This document shows positions 53,745-63,644 of a DNA stretch of 64,000 nt, piece by piece. Under the pieces are notes generated by a model. It was given only the letters and a program-made list of their open reading frames with translations. It was not told the origin of the DNA and searched no databases. Source of the stretch: Blastocladiella emersonii ATCC 22665 (Eukaryota > Blastocladiomycota > Blastocladiomycetes > Blastocladiales > Blastocladiaceae); the NCBI GenBank assembly GCA_025594325.1, contig JANHCV010000004.1:248001-312000 (forward strand). The letters run 5' to 3'. Every line of letters starts with the position of its first letter. Within the stretch, counting starts at the first letter, position 1. The translations under genes were made by a program, and so were the position numbers.

Positions 53745-54401
53745 CTAGGCGTGGTGCGCGTCGGTGAGACTTGTCAGGAGGTTGATGCCGCAAAGTGTCG
53801 TGACACGAGAAAACGCGACGTAAAGCGCGTGTCAGTCAACAGGCATCCAAATCGGCATAAGATCACAGGTGATGATGACCTTGGTGCGCGTCTGGCCCTG
53901 CACTCCGTGACAGGTGAGCGCGTATGCAGGCACAATTGGGGACTGCTGGATGCCAACGGTTTGAACTCCTGGTGGAAGCTGATTTTTCTTGAGAGTCCCG
54001 ATCGGCCGCGTGCAGTTGATCAGGTCAAACTTGAACTACTCGCTTTCGAGCGGGAGCGGAACCACGTTGTCAGGCCACGAATCTAAAAGTCCAGGGAATC
54101 GAGGTTTTCCCTGGGCGCCGTCAATCTTGGCCCAAACGCTGATGGGCGGGGCAGATGCTACTTTGTCAAACCCAAGTGCCAAATCGTGCCGTGGAACTGG
54201 ATGTGCTTGGGCCAATCAATGTGGTAGACGGTACCAGGCAAGCCGTTTGCGACCCCCCTGGCCACGGCGAGGTTGTGCGTGACGCGGACCTTCATACCCA
54301 CAAAGATTGGAAGCAGGGCAGAAAGTCCGCCCGCCACCTTGTCATTGCACTCGTAAGTTGCAGCGCGAGCGCGTTTGAAGAAGCTCCACGTGCTCCGTCT
54401 T
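53745..54401 (-). pseudogene. Inverted second copy of the Helitron helicase C-terminal part
   Basis: On the minus strand this stretch encodes the same peptide pieces as 61813-62469: KVAGGLSALLPIFVGMKVRVTHNLAV, then AYALTWHGVQGQT and YVAFSRVTTL, the late PIF1-type helicase motifs. It carries the same frameshift and stops, and it is cut off at 54401 where similarity to the right arm ends. It is a fragment, not a gene. Confidence 0.85.
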
Positions 54402-55228
54402 TTCACGCCGATCCAGGAGCTGTTGCTGCACAGGCGTTACCGTTGTGATGCGCACTAGATCTGTGCGCTCCTCGCGTTCCTCTTGGCCAATAGCCACCTC
54501 TACAAGTACCTGCGCCTTAACGAGGATGAGCTCGTGCGTCTTGACGCGGCCGCCACGGCCGCGGCGGCCGGGGAGCACGCTGGCGGCGAGGAGCAGCAGG
54601 TCGAGGTGGACCCGCACTTCGAGGCGACCTTCTTGCGCGTTGACGACACCGGCGCGTGTGGCGCAGGCTCGCGCCGAGACGAGTGACGTCACCCGCGACT
54701 CGTCACGTGCGGATGAGCCGCGCGTCGACCACCCGGTTTCCGCTGATCCCGCGCTTGAGGAGACCGTCGAAATGATCCAGACGCACGTCATCTCGATTTG
54801 ACCGCACGCTGACGACCTCGTTGCTCTCGAGGCGGCCGTTGGCGACTACACGCGCGAAAACGAGGAGGAGGGCGAGATGGACCCCAAGATTGCGGCCGCG
54901 CTCCACGGCCAAGGTGACGGCGGAGATACTCTCCTGGCAGGACTGCGCGACTCGATGCATTCTGGCCGCGGGAACGCACCGCCCCGAGGCAACTGTTTCG
55001 GATGCAGAAGATGATGATGACGTCGACTTTGACCGCGTCGCGTTGTCCTCCGCACTCGCGTCACTCGACGCAACTGCCGCCAATGTCGACGGCGAGTACA
55101 GAGACGATGATCTCGATCGCATCATCTCGCTCTTCAGCACTCCTCCCCCTGTCACTCAAGAACCTGTTGCTGCCGTGAAGCTGGACGACGATCCCGCTCA
55201 TCCCGGAGATTGAGGCGTCATCCTGCCT
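54402..55228 (+). pseudogene. Helitron N-terminal region, broken frames
   Basis: Three frames carry protein-like pieces: LYKYLRLNEDELVRLDAAA near 54495, an acidic stretch VALEAAVGDYTRENEEEGEM near 54822, and VSDAEDDDDVDFDRVALSSAL with DGEYRDDDLDRIISLF up to the stop at 55211. The position just before the Helitron-like N domain and the acidic character fit the start of a Helitron polyprotein, but no catalytic motif lies here and the frames do not join. Confidence 0.5.
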
Positions 55229-55706
55229 CGTGCTGCCGAGTTTCTGCTCATGTCGGACCCGTACTTCTTCGAGAAGCTGTACCCCGCACTCTTCCCCTTT
55301 GGCCGCGGCGGGCTTGGTGAGAAGCGGCAGAACCGCTATTCGCAGGCGGGCATCCTCAAGCACTACCTGCTCCTTTCGCACGGTCGATTCGCGCGGGACC
55401 CGGTGTTCAAGCTCGCTGCCTTCGATTACATTGCGACGGCACGCGTGGAGGTCTTCCTGCGCGCGCGGATTCCCGAGGTTGCCACGTGCGCCTGTCGCTC
55501 ACGCCCGAGCAGCTCAAGGCCGCGCTCAAGCACAAGAAGCGGACCCGCCGCGCGGCCGAGTTGGGCCAGACCGCAACGACTCCTGCGCAAGATGCAGATG
55601 TCGCGGCCACTGATCGAGCGCTTCGCGATCTCACAGCTGTTACGCGCAGCATGTATGGGAGCAACGCGGAGCGCGAAAGGTTCTCGCGCCACCTCGACGC
55701 CATGAG
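55229..55706 (+). pseudogene. Helitron-like N domain, one frameshift
   Basis: The stretch FEKLYPALFPFGRGGLGEK, then HYLLLSHGRFARDPVFKLAAFDYI, is the conserved block before the Rep domain in Helitrons. A frameshift near 55475-55485 moves the frame to VRLSLTPEQLKAALKHKK, SMYGSNAERERFSRHLDAM, the next conserved part. It then meets the hAT element at 55707. Confidence 0.8.
55699..55706. repeat. Left target-site duplication of the hAT element
   Basis: GCCATGAG, matching GCCATGAC at 57890-57897 in seven of eight positions. The codons GCC-ATG lie in the same Helitron frame on both sides. Confidence 0.8.
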
Positions 55707-55722
55707 TAGAGGTCTCCATGGA
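55707..55722 (+). repeat. Left terminal inverted repeat of the hAT element
   Basis: TAGAGGTCTCCATGGA, the exact reverse complement of 57874-57889. Confidence 0.93.
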
Positions 55723-55886
55723 TTTTTCGCGGCTTGCCGGAAATCCAGACGCGTCGTGTGGCTTGGATTCTGTGGATCGCTGTGGATCGCTGTGACGCGC
55801 AGGATTTCTTCTCCCCTCCTCCCCTCGTCGAGAAGTTGGTCTCCATGAAACAACACTGAATGCAATCATCATTTTAAGCCCTAAAC

Positions 55887-56741
55887 ATGAATCCTATGCA
55901 GCCCGAACCCGCGCGCCGGTCCGCGCGCATTCGGGCCTCTGGCGCTCAATCGCGCGACCCTCCCGCTCCCGCTCCCGATGCTTCGAGTGCCGCTGGGAGT
56001 GCTCCTCGTGCACCTTCGCATGCCGGGAAGCCTGCTGGCGCGAAGGCCCGCACGACCGGCCGTAACTCGAGCGGCCCCGCCGCGTCGGCGACTGTGGGAA
56101 CCGCTCCCTCGAGCGCGTCTTCTGCCACTTCGCCTCCCCTCGCTTCGCCTCAAGGCACGGTGCACGGTGCAGCGCTCGCTTCTTCTTCCTCTGCTGCCGC
56201 AGCCCCTCGTAAGCCGGCCAAACGACGCGTCGAGCCACCTGCAGATGAGAATGGTCCGCCCGCACAGAAACGACGCCGCGCCACGCCCGCTCCTTCGGAA
56301 CCTCGGACTGCGCCTCGCCGCCACGCACAAAAGGTCGAACACGGGAACGCTTTGGCCGGTTTCTTGCCGCCCATGGGCGCGATTCCCGCCGCGTCCTCGC
56401 CTCGCGCTTCCGGCACCTCCGCTGGTGCCTCGGCGGCCTCGCCCTCTATCGCCGCGGCTTTGGCATCGACTACAGCTGCTGCTTCCGCCATCTCGACGGG
56501 CGCAATCTCTCCCGACTTGGATGCCTCGAGCGACGTTGCGAGCGAGGTGGCGACTGTCGGAGGCGTGGTTTCGGCCGCGACTGCTGGCACGGCTGTGGAA
56601 GATCCGGTCGAGCTTTTTCTCCGAGGTGCGAAAAACCGAGCCTTGTACGAACGGTTCTCGCTCTACATCTCCGAGCACGACGAGGTCCGCGAGGTCCGCG
56701 CGCGATGCAACTATGACATCTCACGGAAGCGGCACGTTTGA
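55887..56741 (+). CDS. Low-complexity Ala/Ser/Pro-rich frame inside the hAT element
   Basis: An open frame of 284 residues starting MNPMQPEPARRSARIRAS. It is mostly Ala/Ser/Pro with basic clusters (KPAKRRVEP, KRRRATP) and has no known domain until the end (AKNRALYERFSLYISEHDEV, RARCNYDISRKR). Its TGA overlaps the next ATG by one base (TGATG). It may be the N-terminal part of a transposase whose middle was deleted or shifted out of frame, or an unrelated low-complexity frame. Expression is unknown. Confidence 0.4.
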   Translation: MNPMQPEPARRSARIRASGAQSRDPPAPAPDASSAAGSAPRAPSHAGKPAGAKARTTGRNSSGPAASATVGTAPSSASSATSPPLASPQGTVHGAALASSSSAAAAPRKPAKRRVEPPADENGPPAQKRRRATPAPSEPRTAPRRHAQKVEHGNALAGFLPPMGAIPAASSPRASGTSAGASAASPSIAAALASTTAAASAISTGAISPDLDASSDVASEVATVGGVVSAATAGTAVEDPVELFLRGAKNRALYERFSLYISEHDEVREVRARCNYDISRKRHV

Positions 56742-57689
56742 TGTACGCGAAACTGATGGCGTACTGGGGCACCATCCAGCACAATGCTGCCGTTTGTTTT
56801 TTCCTCGACCCGTACGAGGGCGGCCTCAAGACCCTTGCGTACATGCTCCGCGAGCACTGCGGCACTCCCGAAGTCGAGGTGAACCACGCTGTCCAGGTTC
56901 TGCGCGCGCGGTACTCATCGCGACCGTTCTCCGCGTCAAGGATCACTGACGTCGGAGCTGCGCCGTGTAGCGTACTCGAGGAGACGGAGGGGAAGCCTGC
57001 TGATGCTACGACTTCGGCGCCTATGGTTTCAAGTAAGCCGTCGTTCAGCAACGCCGCGAACATTCGCGGCGCGTTCCCGCCGTCGGTGCAGGCACCCGCG
57101 CCTGACGCGTCTGGCGGGCACCCCGTGAGCGCCTGCGCGCGCAAGCTGCAGTACTACGAGAGCACGGTCGAGAACCTCGCGCAGCAGATCTCGGACGGCC
57201 AGATCGACCAGGTCGAGAACGCGACGTTCGCCTTCTGGCGCGCCAACGAGGAGAAGTTCCCGCCCATCGCGCGTCTGGCGCGTCGGTATCTCTGTATACC
57301 AGCGTCGTCGGTCTCAAGTGAGCGGGTACGATCCACTCCCACGCCGCCCACACGCGTCGCCCGCGCGTGTCGCCCGCGCGCGCCGCCCACACGCGTCGCC
57401 CGCGCGTGTCGCCCGCACACCGTCCTCGTGTGCGAAACTGACCGTGCTGCGCTCGCGCGTGTAGCTCTTCACCCGTTCGGGTCGCATCGTCTCCTCCCGC
57501 CGCGGCAAGCTCAAGAACGACCTGATCGAGTCGGTTGTCCTCCTCAAGCCGTTCCTGGAGCACGCCGAGTTCCTCGGGATCGAGATGGAGCCTCTCTACG
57601 AGAACATGCGACACACCAGCATGATCGAGGCCGAGGAGGACGAGGGCGAGGGCGAGATCGAGGAGATGGAGCTCCGCCGCGATGCGTGA
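56741..57689 (+). CDS. hAT transposase C-terminal fragment with dimerisation domain
   Basis: Two exons (56741-57325 and 57465-57689) with a 139-bp intron (GTACGA donor, CTGAC branch point, TAG acceptor) give 269 residues. The start YAKLMAYWGTIQHNAAVCFFLDPYEGGLKTL resembles the hAT region before dimerisation, with LDP-x-K/L-type spacing. The C-terminal part is the hAT dimerisation domain: FAFWRANEEKFPPIARLARRYLCIPASS, then SERLFTRSGRIVSSRRGKL formed across the intron, then LIESVVLLKPFLEH. This SER-x-FS-x-xG-like signature is the best-known hAT mark. The catalytic DDE residues are not identifiable upstream, so on its own it should not transpose. An acidic tail (EAEEDEGEGEIEEME) ends the protein. 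Confidence 0.75.
57342..57419. repeat. 39-bp tandem duplication inside the hAT intron
   Basis: Two copies of a 39-bp GC-rich unit (57342-57380 and 57381-57419), differing only near the last bases, lie inside the intron and account for its unusual length. Confidence 0.85.
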
Positions 57690-57873
57690 GCAGGGCGAGC
57701 GCAAGGACGGGCACATTTACATATTTTGACCCCGCCCGTCGATTCTCCCGCGAATATCATCCCTAATGCATCAAGTCATGTATTCATAGATGGGGGTTAG
57801 ATTTTACGGGAGGGGGGCGGTGAACTCCCACTGATCCACAGGATCCAGATCCAAACCAAGCCAAGCCACACGA

Positions 57874-57889
57874 TCCATGGAGACCTCTA
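57874..57889 (-). repeat. Right terminal inverted repeat of the hAT element
   Basis: TCCATGGAGACCTCTA, the exact reverse complement of 55707-55722, followed directly by the second target-site copy. Confidence 0.93.
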
Positions 57890-59451
57890 GCCATGACGCG
57901 TTACTTTGGCTCGCCGTCAATCATCTGGACCTTCACGCCAAACCCAAACCGCAGTCTCAGCATCTGCGTCTGGGACGGCGCCAAACTCGCACAATTTGCG
58001 CGCGAGCGCGGCTTTGAGGGCACCACCTTCACAACCGCGGATCTACGACCCGAGTACCTCCCGCCGCCGTCGTTCATGACCACGGTCGCGACAGGCAACG
58101 CGGTTCTGCAGGGCGAGTACTACCTAAAGTGCTGCGACATCCTCATCGAGACGCTGCTAGGTTCTGACACGAAACACATCGCACCCAAGGACAAACCTGG
58201 CATTTTCAGGCACATGCAGGCCATTTTCTACGCCGAGGAGTCGCAGGGTCGGCTGACGGTTCATTACCACGGCATCGGCTGGATTATTGGCATGCCTCGC
58301 TCCACGACAGAGTCTGAGCGGTCCGTCCAGAGCTTCAACGTACGTTAGTGCGAAGGTGCGCATGAAATTTCGCCGATCTGACTCGCGTTTCGTTACTCTC
58401 GCGTAGTTTGAGGCCACTTTGGCAGGCCGCGTACACTAACAAGGTCTTCACCAAAGAGCTCCCACTGCTCAGCTCATCAAACCCGGCGCCGCGCTGCGGT
58501 GTTCCTGGGCTCGATTCGGAGCTTGTCCCGCTCAAGAGTCACGCGCAGTACAAACACTTGCTCAAGCGCGACACGCCCGACCCGCTCGTTGCAGTGTGCA
58601 AGAAGACGCTGCCCCTGTACCTCGCCAAGGCCGAGCGCGGGCGTCATGAAGGCGATCCTGCTGGTCGCAGCCACAAGAAGCCGTTCCGCGCACCCGGCGC
58701 GCCAAAAGTTCCTGCTCCAGATGGCGACGCAGCTGCAGCAGATGAGGAGGCTGCCGAGCCGCCCAACGACCACGACTCAGACGCGACCGTGAGCGGCAAC
58801 GAAATGGACCTAGATCTCAACGACGACAAGCCGCACGTCTACACGAACCGCACGCTGCTCGAGAGCGTCATTGAGGCTGCTGTCGCTCAGTTGTCCGAGG
58901 AGAAGTGCGCCCTCATCACGGACGAGTACATCACCTACCTCACCAGCATGGTCAGCGGCTACGACATCGATTCACTCGTCCGCGTCGTGCAGATGACCAA
59001 GGCCCTCCTGCTCGACCGGATCCACTCGTGTCGACACGTTCCAATCTGCTGCAAAGGCAAGAAGGGCACGGCCTGTCGCTACACGTTCCCGCGCGCAACT
59101 GTTCTAGTGACCAGGTTCAACAAGCAGGACGAGTACATGCAGATTCGCAGGCTCGGCAACGAGTGGGTCAACACGTACGTCGAGGCGTGGCGACGCCTCT
59201 TTCATTTCAACATGGACGCATGGTTGCTCATTGACAGCGCTGGCGTGCTCGCCATGCTCTACGCGACTAAGTACGCGACCAAGATGCGCGAGCTCGCCGA
59301 GAACTCGGCCGTCCTGCTCATGGCCTTCAAGAAGCGGCTCCAAAAGGAGGGCCACGGCGGTGTAACTTCTGGTCCGCTCAGGCGCCTCATGTCGCGCTTG
59401 CTCGCGGTCACCAGCAACATGGAGATTGGCGCGCCGCTCGCCATGGTCTAG
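57890..59451 (+). pseudogene. Helitron Rep (HUH) region and following Cys-rich region
   Basis: The frame resumes after the hAT element with ATG-ACG: RYFGSPSIIWTFTPNPN, the first Rep motif. Further on come GIFRHMQAIFYAEESQGRLTVHYHGIGWI with the His-x-His (HYH) metal-binding motif of HUH nucleases. An intron-like stretch (58342-58407, GTACGT donor, CGCGTAG acceptor) follows, then a frame shift into 58408-59451. That piece has SCRHVPICCKGKKGTACRYTFPRA, the Cys-rich block, and RRLGNEWVNTYVEAWRRLFHFNMDAWLL ... YATKYATK, all conserved in Helitrons. The tyrosine region after the HUH motif is lost or shifted. The frame ends in TAG at 59449-59451. Confidence 0.85.
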
Positions 59452-60831
59452 ATCCTTCGTGGTTCCGGTGCCTACTTTTCGCGCCAGTCCGCAAACCTCG
59501 TGCTTGTTGAAGCGCTCAATCTGCTCGAGGGCGTCAACCAGCAGGTCACGCTTGGGCGCAGGCGCGACGGCACCATCACCATCAACAAGCCGCTCAAGGA
59601 CTACCTGTTCCGGCCGCGCGCGCTCAAGAAGGTGTTGTGGTACGAGTTCGTGTCCAAGTGCACCGCCAGCGGTGTCCAAGTACACCGCCAGCGCGACCAA
59701 GAAGGCGCGCGATCTTGCAGCCGCTGAGGACCAAATCGTTGCCGAGGAGGTTCTGGATTGCAACGTGAACCGCGCAGCAAACGGTCTCGAAACACTGGAT
59801 GCAGCCGAGGCGGCTACTCGTGTTGCCAACCGCATCAGCGCGGGCTTTGATCCCAAGTCGCCCGCTGCGGGCAAACTCGCGCTCCCCTACGCACCTGGCT
59901 TCGAGAAGCGGACCGCGTACATCATCCGCGAACACTCTGCGCTCGCCGTCCCGCTCATTATCGATCCCAGCCTGCCCAACGTGCGCAATAACGCCAACAA
60001 TGGACTCGAGCACGACGACCCTGCCATCGCTGCCGAGTATGCACGCATCGTGCTGCTGCTCTATCGGCCGTTTCGCGACGTCACGGATGTGCTTGACGCG
60101 TCCAACTCGGCGATTCCCGTTTGGCAGGCCCAGGCTGCAAGGCGCGACAACGACGGCATTACTGCCAAGATTTCGCGGTTCATCGACCATCAAGAAGACA
60201 GGCGCGCGCGCTTCGACTCGCTGACGAGGACCATCGCTGCCGCGCTGCAGACAAGGTCGCGGCCGCAGCCAAGACCGAGGCGCTGCGCACAAGCAGCTTG
60301 GACGTGGATCACGACGGCTCCCGCGAGTTCTGCGAAAGCGCAGCAATCATTGCCCTTGAGCGCCAGCAGGCCTTCAATGCGCTGCTTGGCCAATGCGGCT
60401 CAGCAGGCCAACCATCAGATTGACACAGCGCCGGCGCCCATCCTTGCCACGCATTTGGATCTTACCCGCGCCACCGAGTACCCTGTTACGGGCCCGCTGC
60501 AGTGCCAAAAGGCTGTCCCTGTCTTCGAAGCTGCCATCATAAAGGCGACGTGTATCAATTTTGCCAAGGGCGCGGCCAGGCAGCTCAACGCGGCCGCGGG
60601 CAACGTGTCTGAAGGCGCTATGGCCTCTGAGGCCTCCTCGTGTGCTGACAGCGGTCAAACAACCAACCTGTTCGAATGGCACGCGTACTTTGAGTATGTG
60701 CGCAACTCGCCTCTGACCATGACCGTTCAGTATGTTCGCGACGCCGTTGCGAATCGGTCAGTTCCCGCGCAGGACCAGGTCTTTTCAGATCACGATCTTG
60801 ACGCGGTTTCTATACACTCGCCATGATCTCG
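59452..60831 (+). pseudogene. Helitron linker region between Rep and helicase, broken frames
   Basis: First piece: GSGAYFSRQSANLVLVEALNLL and LKDYLFRPRALKKVLWYEFVSK up to a stop near 59727. A frame change then gives ATKKARDLAAAEDQIV, YAPGFEKRTAYIIREHSALAVPLI and AEYARIVLLLYRPFRDVTDVL, equivalent to the pre-helicase part of Helitron proteins. More shifts occur near 60235. Confidence 0.65.
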
Positions 60832-62469
60832 AAAAGGTTCACGCTAACGCCGAGCAGCACACCGCGTTTGTGTGGTTCATGTCGCGGATGCTGCAGTCGC
60901 TTGCATGTCCAGCCGCCGCCACCTTTGTTTTGCCGCCAGACGTCAACATTGGCGCTGACGACGCGCAGCTCGCTCCAAAACAGCTGACGACTGCCATCAC
61001 CGCAACGGACTCTAGGAAGCTCTTGTTCCTCTCGGGCATGGGCAGGACTGCAAAGTCGCGGCTGATCAAGGCCATGACGAAGATGTGCGCTGCGTGGGAT
61101 CGACCCAGGGCGCTGCTGGTCACTGCGACAACTGGTGTCGCAGCTTCATCGCTCAGCGGCTCAACCGCGCACGCGGCCTTCAGCGTCAAGATCACCAAGG
61201 ATCCAAGCAAGTCCAACTTGGTTGCTGACGAGCCGCGCCAAGGCAGCGCAGCTTCACGTTCACCAACTGGCGACCAAGCTGATCGCGGGGCAAGCTTCCA
61301 GGGCATCATTATTGACAAGTACTCCATGCTCGCGCCAGTGACTCTCGACGCGATCAACCAACCGCTGCAGTCCAAGCGGCAGCGGCCCAACGAGCTGTTT
61401 GGTGGGTGTTTGTATGGTCATGCTTTTGATCGACTGGTATCAGCTACCGCCTGTGAAAAGCCCGTCGCTCTACAGCTGCAGCAGGTTGACGGGAACAACC
61501 GCCAAGCGCGGGCAGCATATCTACCACGCCGCGACCAGCTGCAAGTACCTCAATGCGCTTCTGCAACGATCCACAATGGGGCATCGGCCTTGGCCAAACG
61601 CGTCAAGGGAACTACCCACCCAATTTTCGGGCTACCCTTGCTGCTGAAAACTCGTGACACTGCCTGAACCGGAAAATGACGCTATTCTCAAGCGCGCGCC
61701 GCTCCTCATCACCGTTGACGTGTTGCGCCACCACTACAACCTTGAGGTGTGTTGATCCATTGCACAGCAGCTGCTGCCCAGTAACCCGCTTGTGTTGCTT
61801 CCTGCAGCACTCAAGACGGAGCACATGGAGCTTCTTCAAACGCGCTCGCGCTGCAACTTACGAGTGCAATGACAAGGTGGCGGGCGGACTTTCTGCCCTG
61901 CTTCCAATCTTTGTGGGTATGAAGGTCCGCGTCACGCACAACCTCGCCGTGGCCAGGGGGGTCGCAAACGGCTTGCCTGGTACCGTCTACCACATTGATT
62001 GGCCCAAGCACATCCAGTTCCACGGCACGATTTGGCACTTGGGTTTGACAAAGTAGCATCTGCCCCGCCCATCAGCGTTTGGGCCAAGATTGACGGCGCC
62101 CAGGGAAAACCTCGATTCCCTGGACTTTTAGATTCGTGGCCTGACAACGTGGTTCCGCTCCCGCTCGAAAGCGAGTAGTTCAAGTTTGACCTGATCAACT
62201 GCACGCGGCCGATCGGGACTCTCAAGAAAAATCAGCTTCCACCAGGAGTTCAAACCGTTGGCATCCAGCAGTCCCCAATTGTGCCTGCATACGCGCTCAC
62301 CTGGCACGGAGTGCAGGGCCAGACGCGCACCAAGGTCATCATCACCTGTGATCTTATGCCGATTTGGATGCCTGTTGACTGACACGCGCTTTACGTCGCG
62401 TTTTCTCGTGTCACGACACTTTGCGGCATCAACCTCCTGACAAGTCTCACCGACGCGCACCACGCCTAG
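60732..62469 (+). pseudogene. PIF1-like Helitron helicase, degenerate
   Basis: Late frames of the Helitron. HTAFVWFMSRML precedes a damaged Walker A (LSGMGRTAKSRLIKAM, where GxGGTGKS is usual), then LLVTATTGVAASSLSGSTAHAAF (motif Ia region) and IIIDKYSML (Walker B, DE changed to DK). After several shifts come LPIFVGMKVRVTHNLAV, AYALTWHGVQGQT and LYVAFSRVTTLCGINLL (late motifs). Interruptions include a TAG at 62054-62056, a frameshift after it and a TGA at 62380-62382. The part from 61813 onward is duplicated in the left palindrome arm. Confidence 0.85.
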
Positions 62470-62797
62470 TTCTGCTGTCCAAATGACGAAGCGCACGCTG
62501 AAGATCAACGACGCAAGGACGTGTCAGCCGCGATCATGACGGCCATCAACAGTGACGCGTCTGGTACAGACTTCTTACTCTTTTTGCTCGCTGTGATCTC
62601 CTCTTGCGCGTTTTATAGCAACAGACGCGAAACTCATTCGCGCTCACGCGGCACCATTACCAATAAACGCCGCCGCACATTTATCATTCATCATTCATCA
62701 ACGCGTGATTCGAGGTGGGTTGAGTTGAGGTGGAGTGAGTTGAGTTGGGTTTAGTTGAGTTGGGTTGGGTGGGGTTGGGTGGGGTGGGGAGGGGGTG

Positions 62798-62915
62798 GGG
62801 AGGTGTGGGGGGAGGTGTGGGGGGAGGTGTGGGGGGAGGTGTGGGGGGAGGTGTGGGGGGAGGTGTGGGGGGAGGTGTGGGGGGAGGTGTGGGGGGAGGT
62901 GTGGGGGGAGGTGTG
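62798..62915. repeat. 12-bp minisatellite, right arm
   Basis: About ten units of GGGAGGTGTGGG, one more than in the left arm, preceded by imperfect GGGTTGGGTGGGG-like words from about 62715. Confidence 0.95.
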
Positions 62916-63571
62916 GGATTGAAAGCCCAGCACAGAGGGGAGCAGTTCCTAACGCTTCTGGTCGCCCAAGCTTATTGCGCCATTCTTTCGGCCCTGCGCG
63001 CTGTCAGCTCTTACAGATACTGGCACTGAAATTAAACACAAGCACCTGAACGCGCTGCTCAAAGACGAGATGATTGATCCAAGTCATGATTGAACGTGTG
63101 ATGCAGGCCACAAACGCCACTGCCGAGTTGGGTGGGCGCAGTCGAGTCTAGACAGCAATTTGCGACCCAGGAACTGCCACGGTTCGGCATCCTACAGGAA
63201 CGCGCGCAGGGATCATGCCAAGCGCACAAGTAAGGGGGTAAGCGCGTCACACCACTGCGCCAATGTGGCGCAACCAGAAAGAAATCAAACTATGTCGTGA
63301 ATGCAGAGCCCAAGCCGGCGAATGTGTTTCGCAGCGGTCGTTGTGCTCTACGCGTCGTCCAACAAGCTTTGCGCTGTGGTATGCCCAGGTGGCAACTTTT
63401 TGACTGTAAGCGGATACACTACACAACAGAGAGCTGCCGGTAGTAACTTTAGGATTGCGGTGAAGAGACGAGCTGTATTGCCCTGCGTTGGCAGCAACCG
63501 CTATGCTGGACTCTAGCCGTAGTCCTTTATATTACGTTTGGAGCCCGAAGGGATGTGCAGCAGCACTAAAA

Positions 63572-63644
63572 GGGCATATAGCGGAGTGGATACCGCGTCA
63601 GTTTCCGGCACTGAAGGACCCAGGTTCGAACCCTGGTATGCTCG
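63572..63644 (+). tRNA. tRNA-Arg(CCG), right-arm copy
   Basis: Identical in sequence to the left-arm copy: acceptor GGGCATA/TATGCTC, anticodon loop TTCCGGC, T arm CCAGG-TTCGAAC-CCTGG. A six-base T-tract at 63646-63651 follows. Confidence 0.94.

Larger units (their letters stand above)
52226..54401. repeat. Left arm of a large inverted repeat
   Basis: This arm pairs with 61813-64000 in opposite orientation. Coordinates sum to 116214 inside the minisatellite and 116226 outside it, a 12-bp difference equal to one minisatellite unit. In the stretches compared by eye only isolated single-base differences were found (for example at about 53912 and 54388). The outer limit is not seen because the right arm runs off the window. 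The arm holds tRNA-Arg, the minisatellite and an inverted helicase tail. Confidence 0.95.
55707..57889. mobile_element. hAT-type DNA transposon inserted in the Helitron
   Basis: A 2183-bp element bounded by perfect 16-bp terminal inverted repeats that begin TAGAG, as in many hAT elements, with inverted subterminal words CGTGTGGCTTGG (55755-55766) and its complement (57861-57872). The flanks are GCCATGAG (55699-55706) and GCCATGAC (57890-57897), an 8-bp target duplication with one mismatch. It encodes a hAT C-terminal dimerisation domain. No BED finger or complete DDE core was seen, so it is probably an internally deleted, non-autonomous copy. Confidence 0.9.
54402..62469 (+). mobile_element. 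Decayed Helitron (rolling-circle transposon) split by a hAT element
   Basis: Plus-strand pieces occur in the order expected of a eukaryotic Helitron protein: N-terminal region, Helitron-like N domain (about 55229-55706), HUH Rep (57890-58348), Rep-associated Cys/zinc and RNA-binding-like region (58408-59451), linker (59452-60831) and PIF1-like helicase (about 60855-62469). Frameshifts and stops separate most pieces, so it is not functional as read. The 5' end is missing: the N-terminal frame fades at the palindrome junction 54401/54402. The 3' terminus is not certain; a CTAG occurs at 62466-62469, but I could not verify the hairpin that normally precedes it. Confidence 0.85.

Noticed and set aside
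61813-62059. Small minus-strand frames in the palindrome arms (also at 54155-54448)
   Set aside because: They are antisense to the helicase tail, which has recognisable motifs on the other strand.
62715-62915. Telomeric repeat array
   Set aside because: Units are GGGAGGTGTGGG and degenerate GGGTTGGGTGGGG, not TTAGGG-type, and they lie between a helicase remnant and a tRNA gene rather than at an end.
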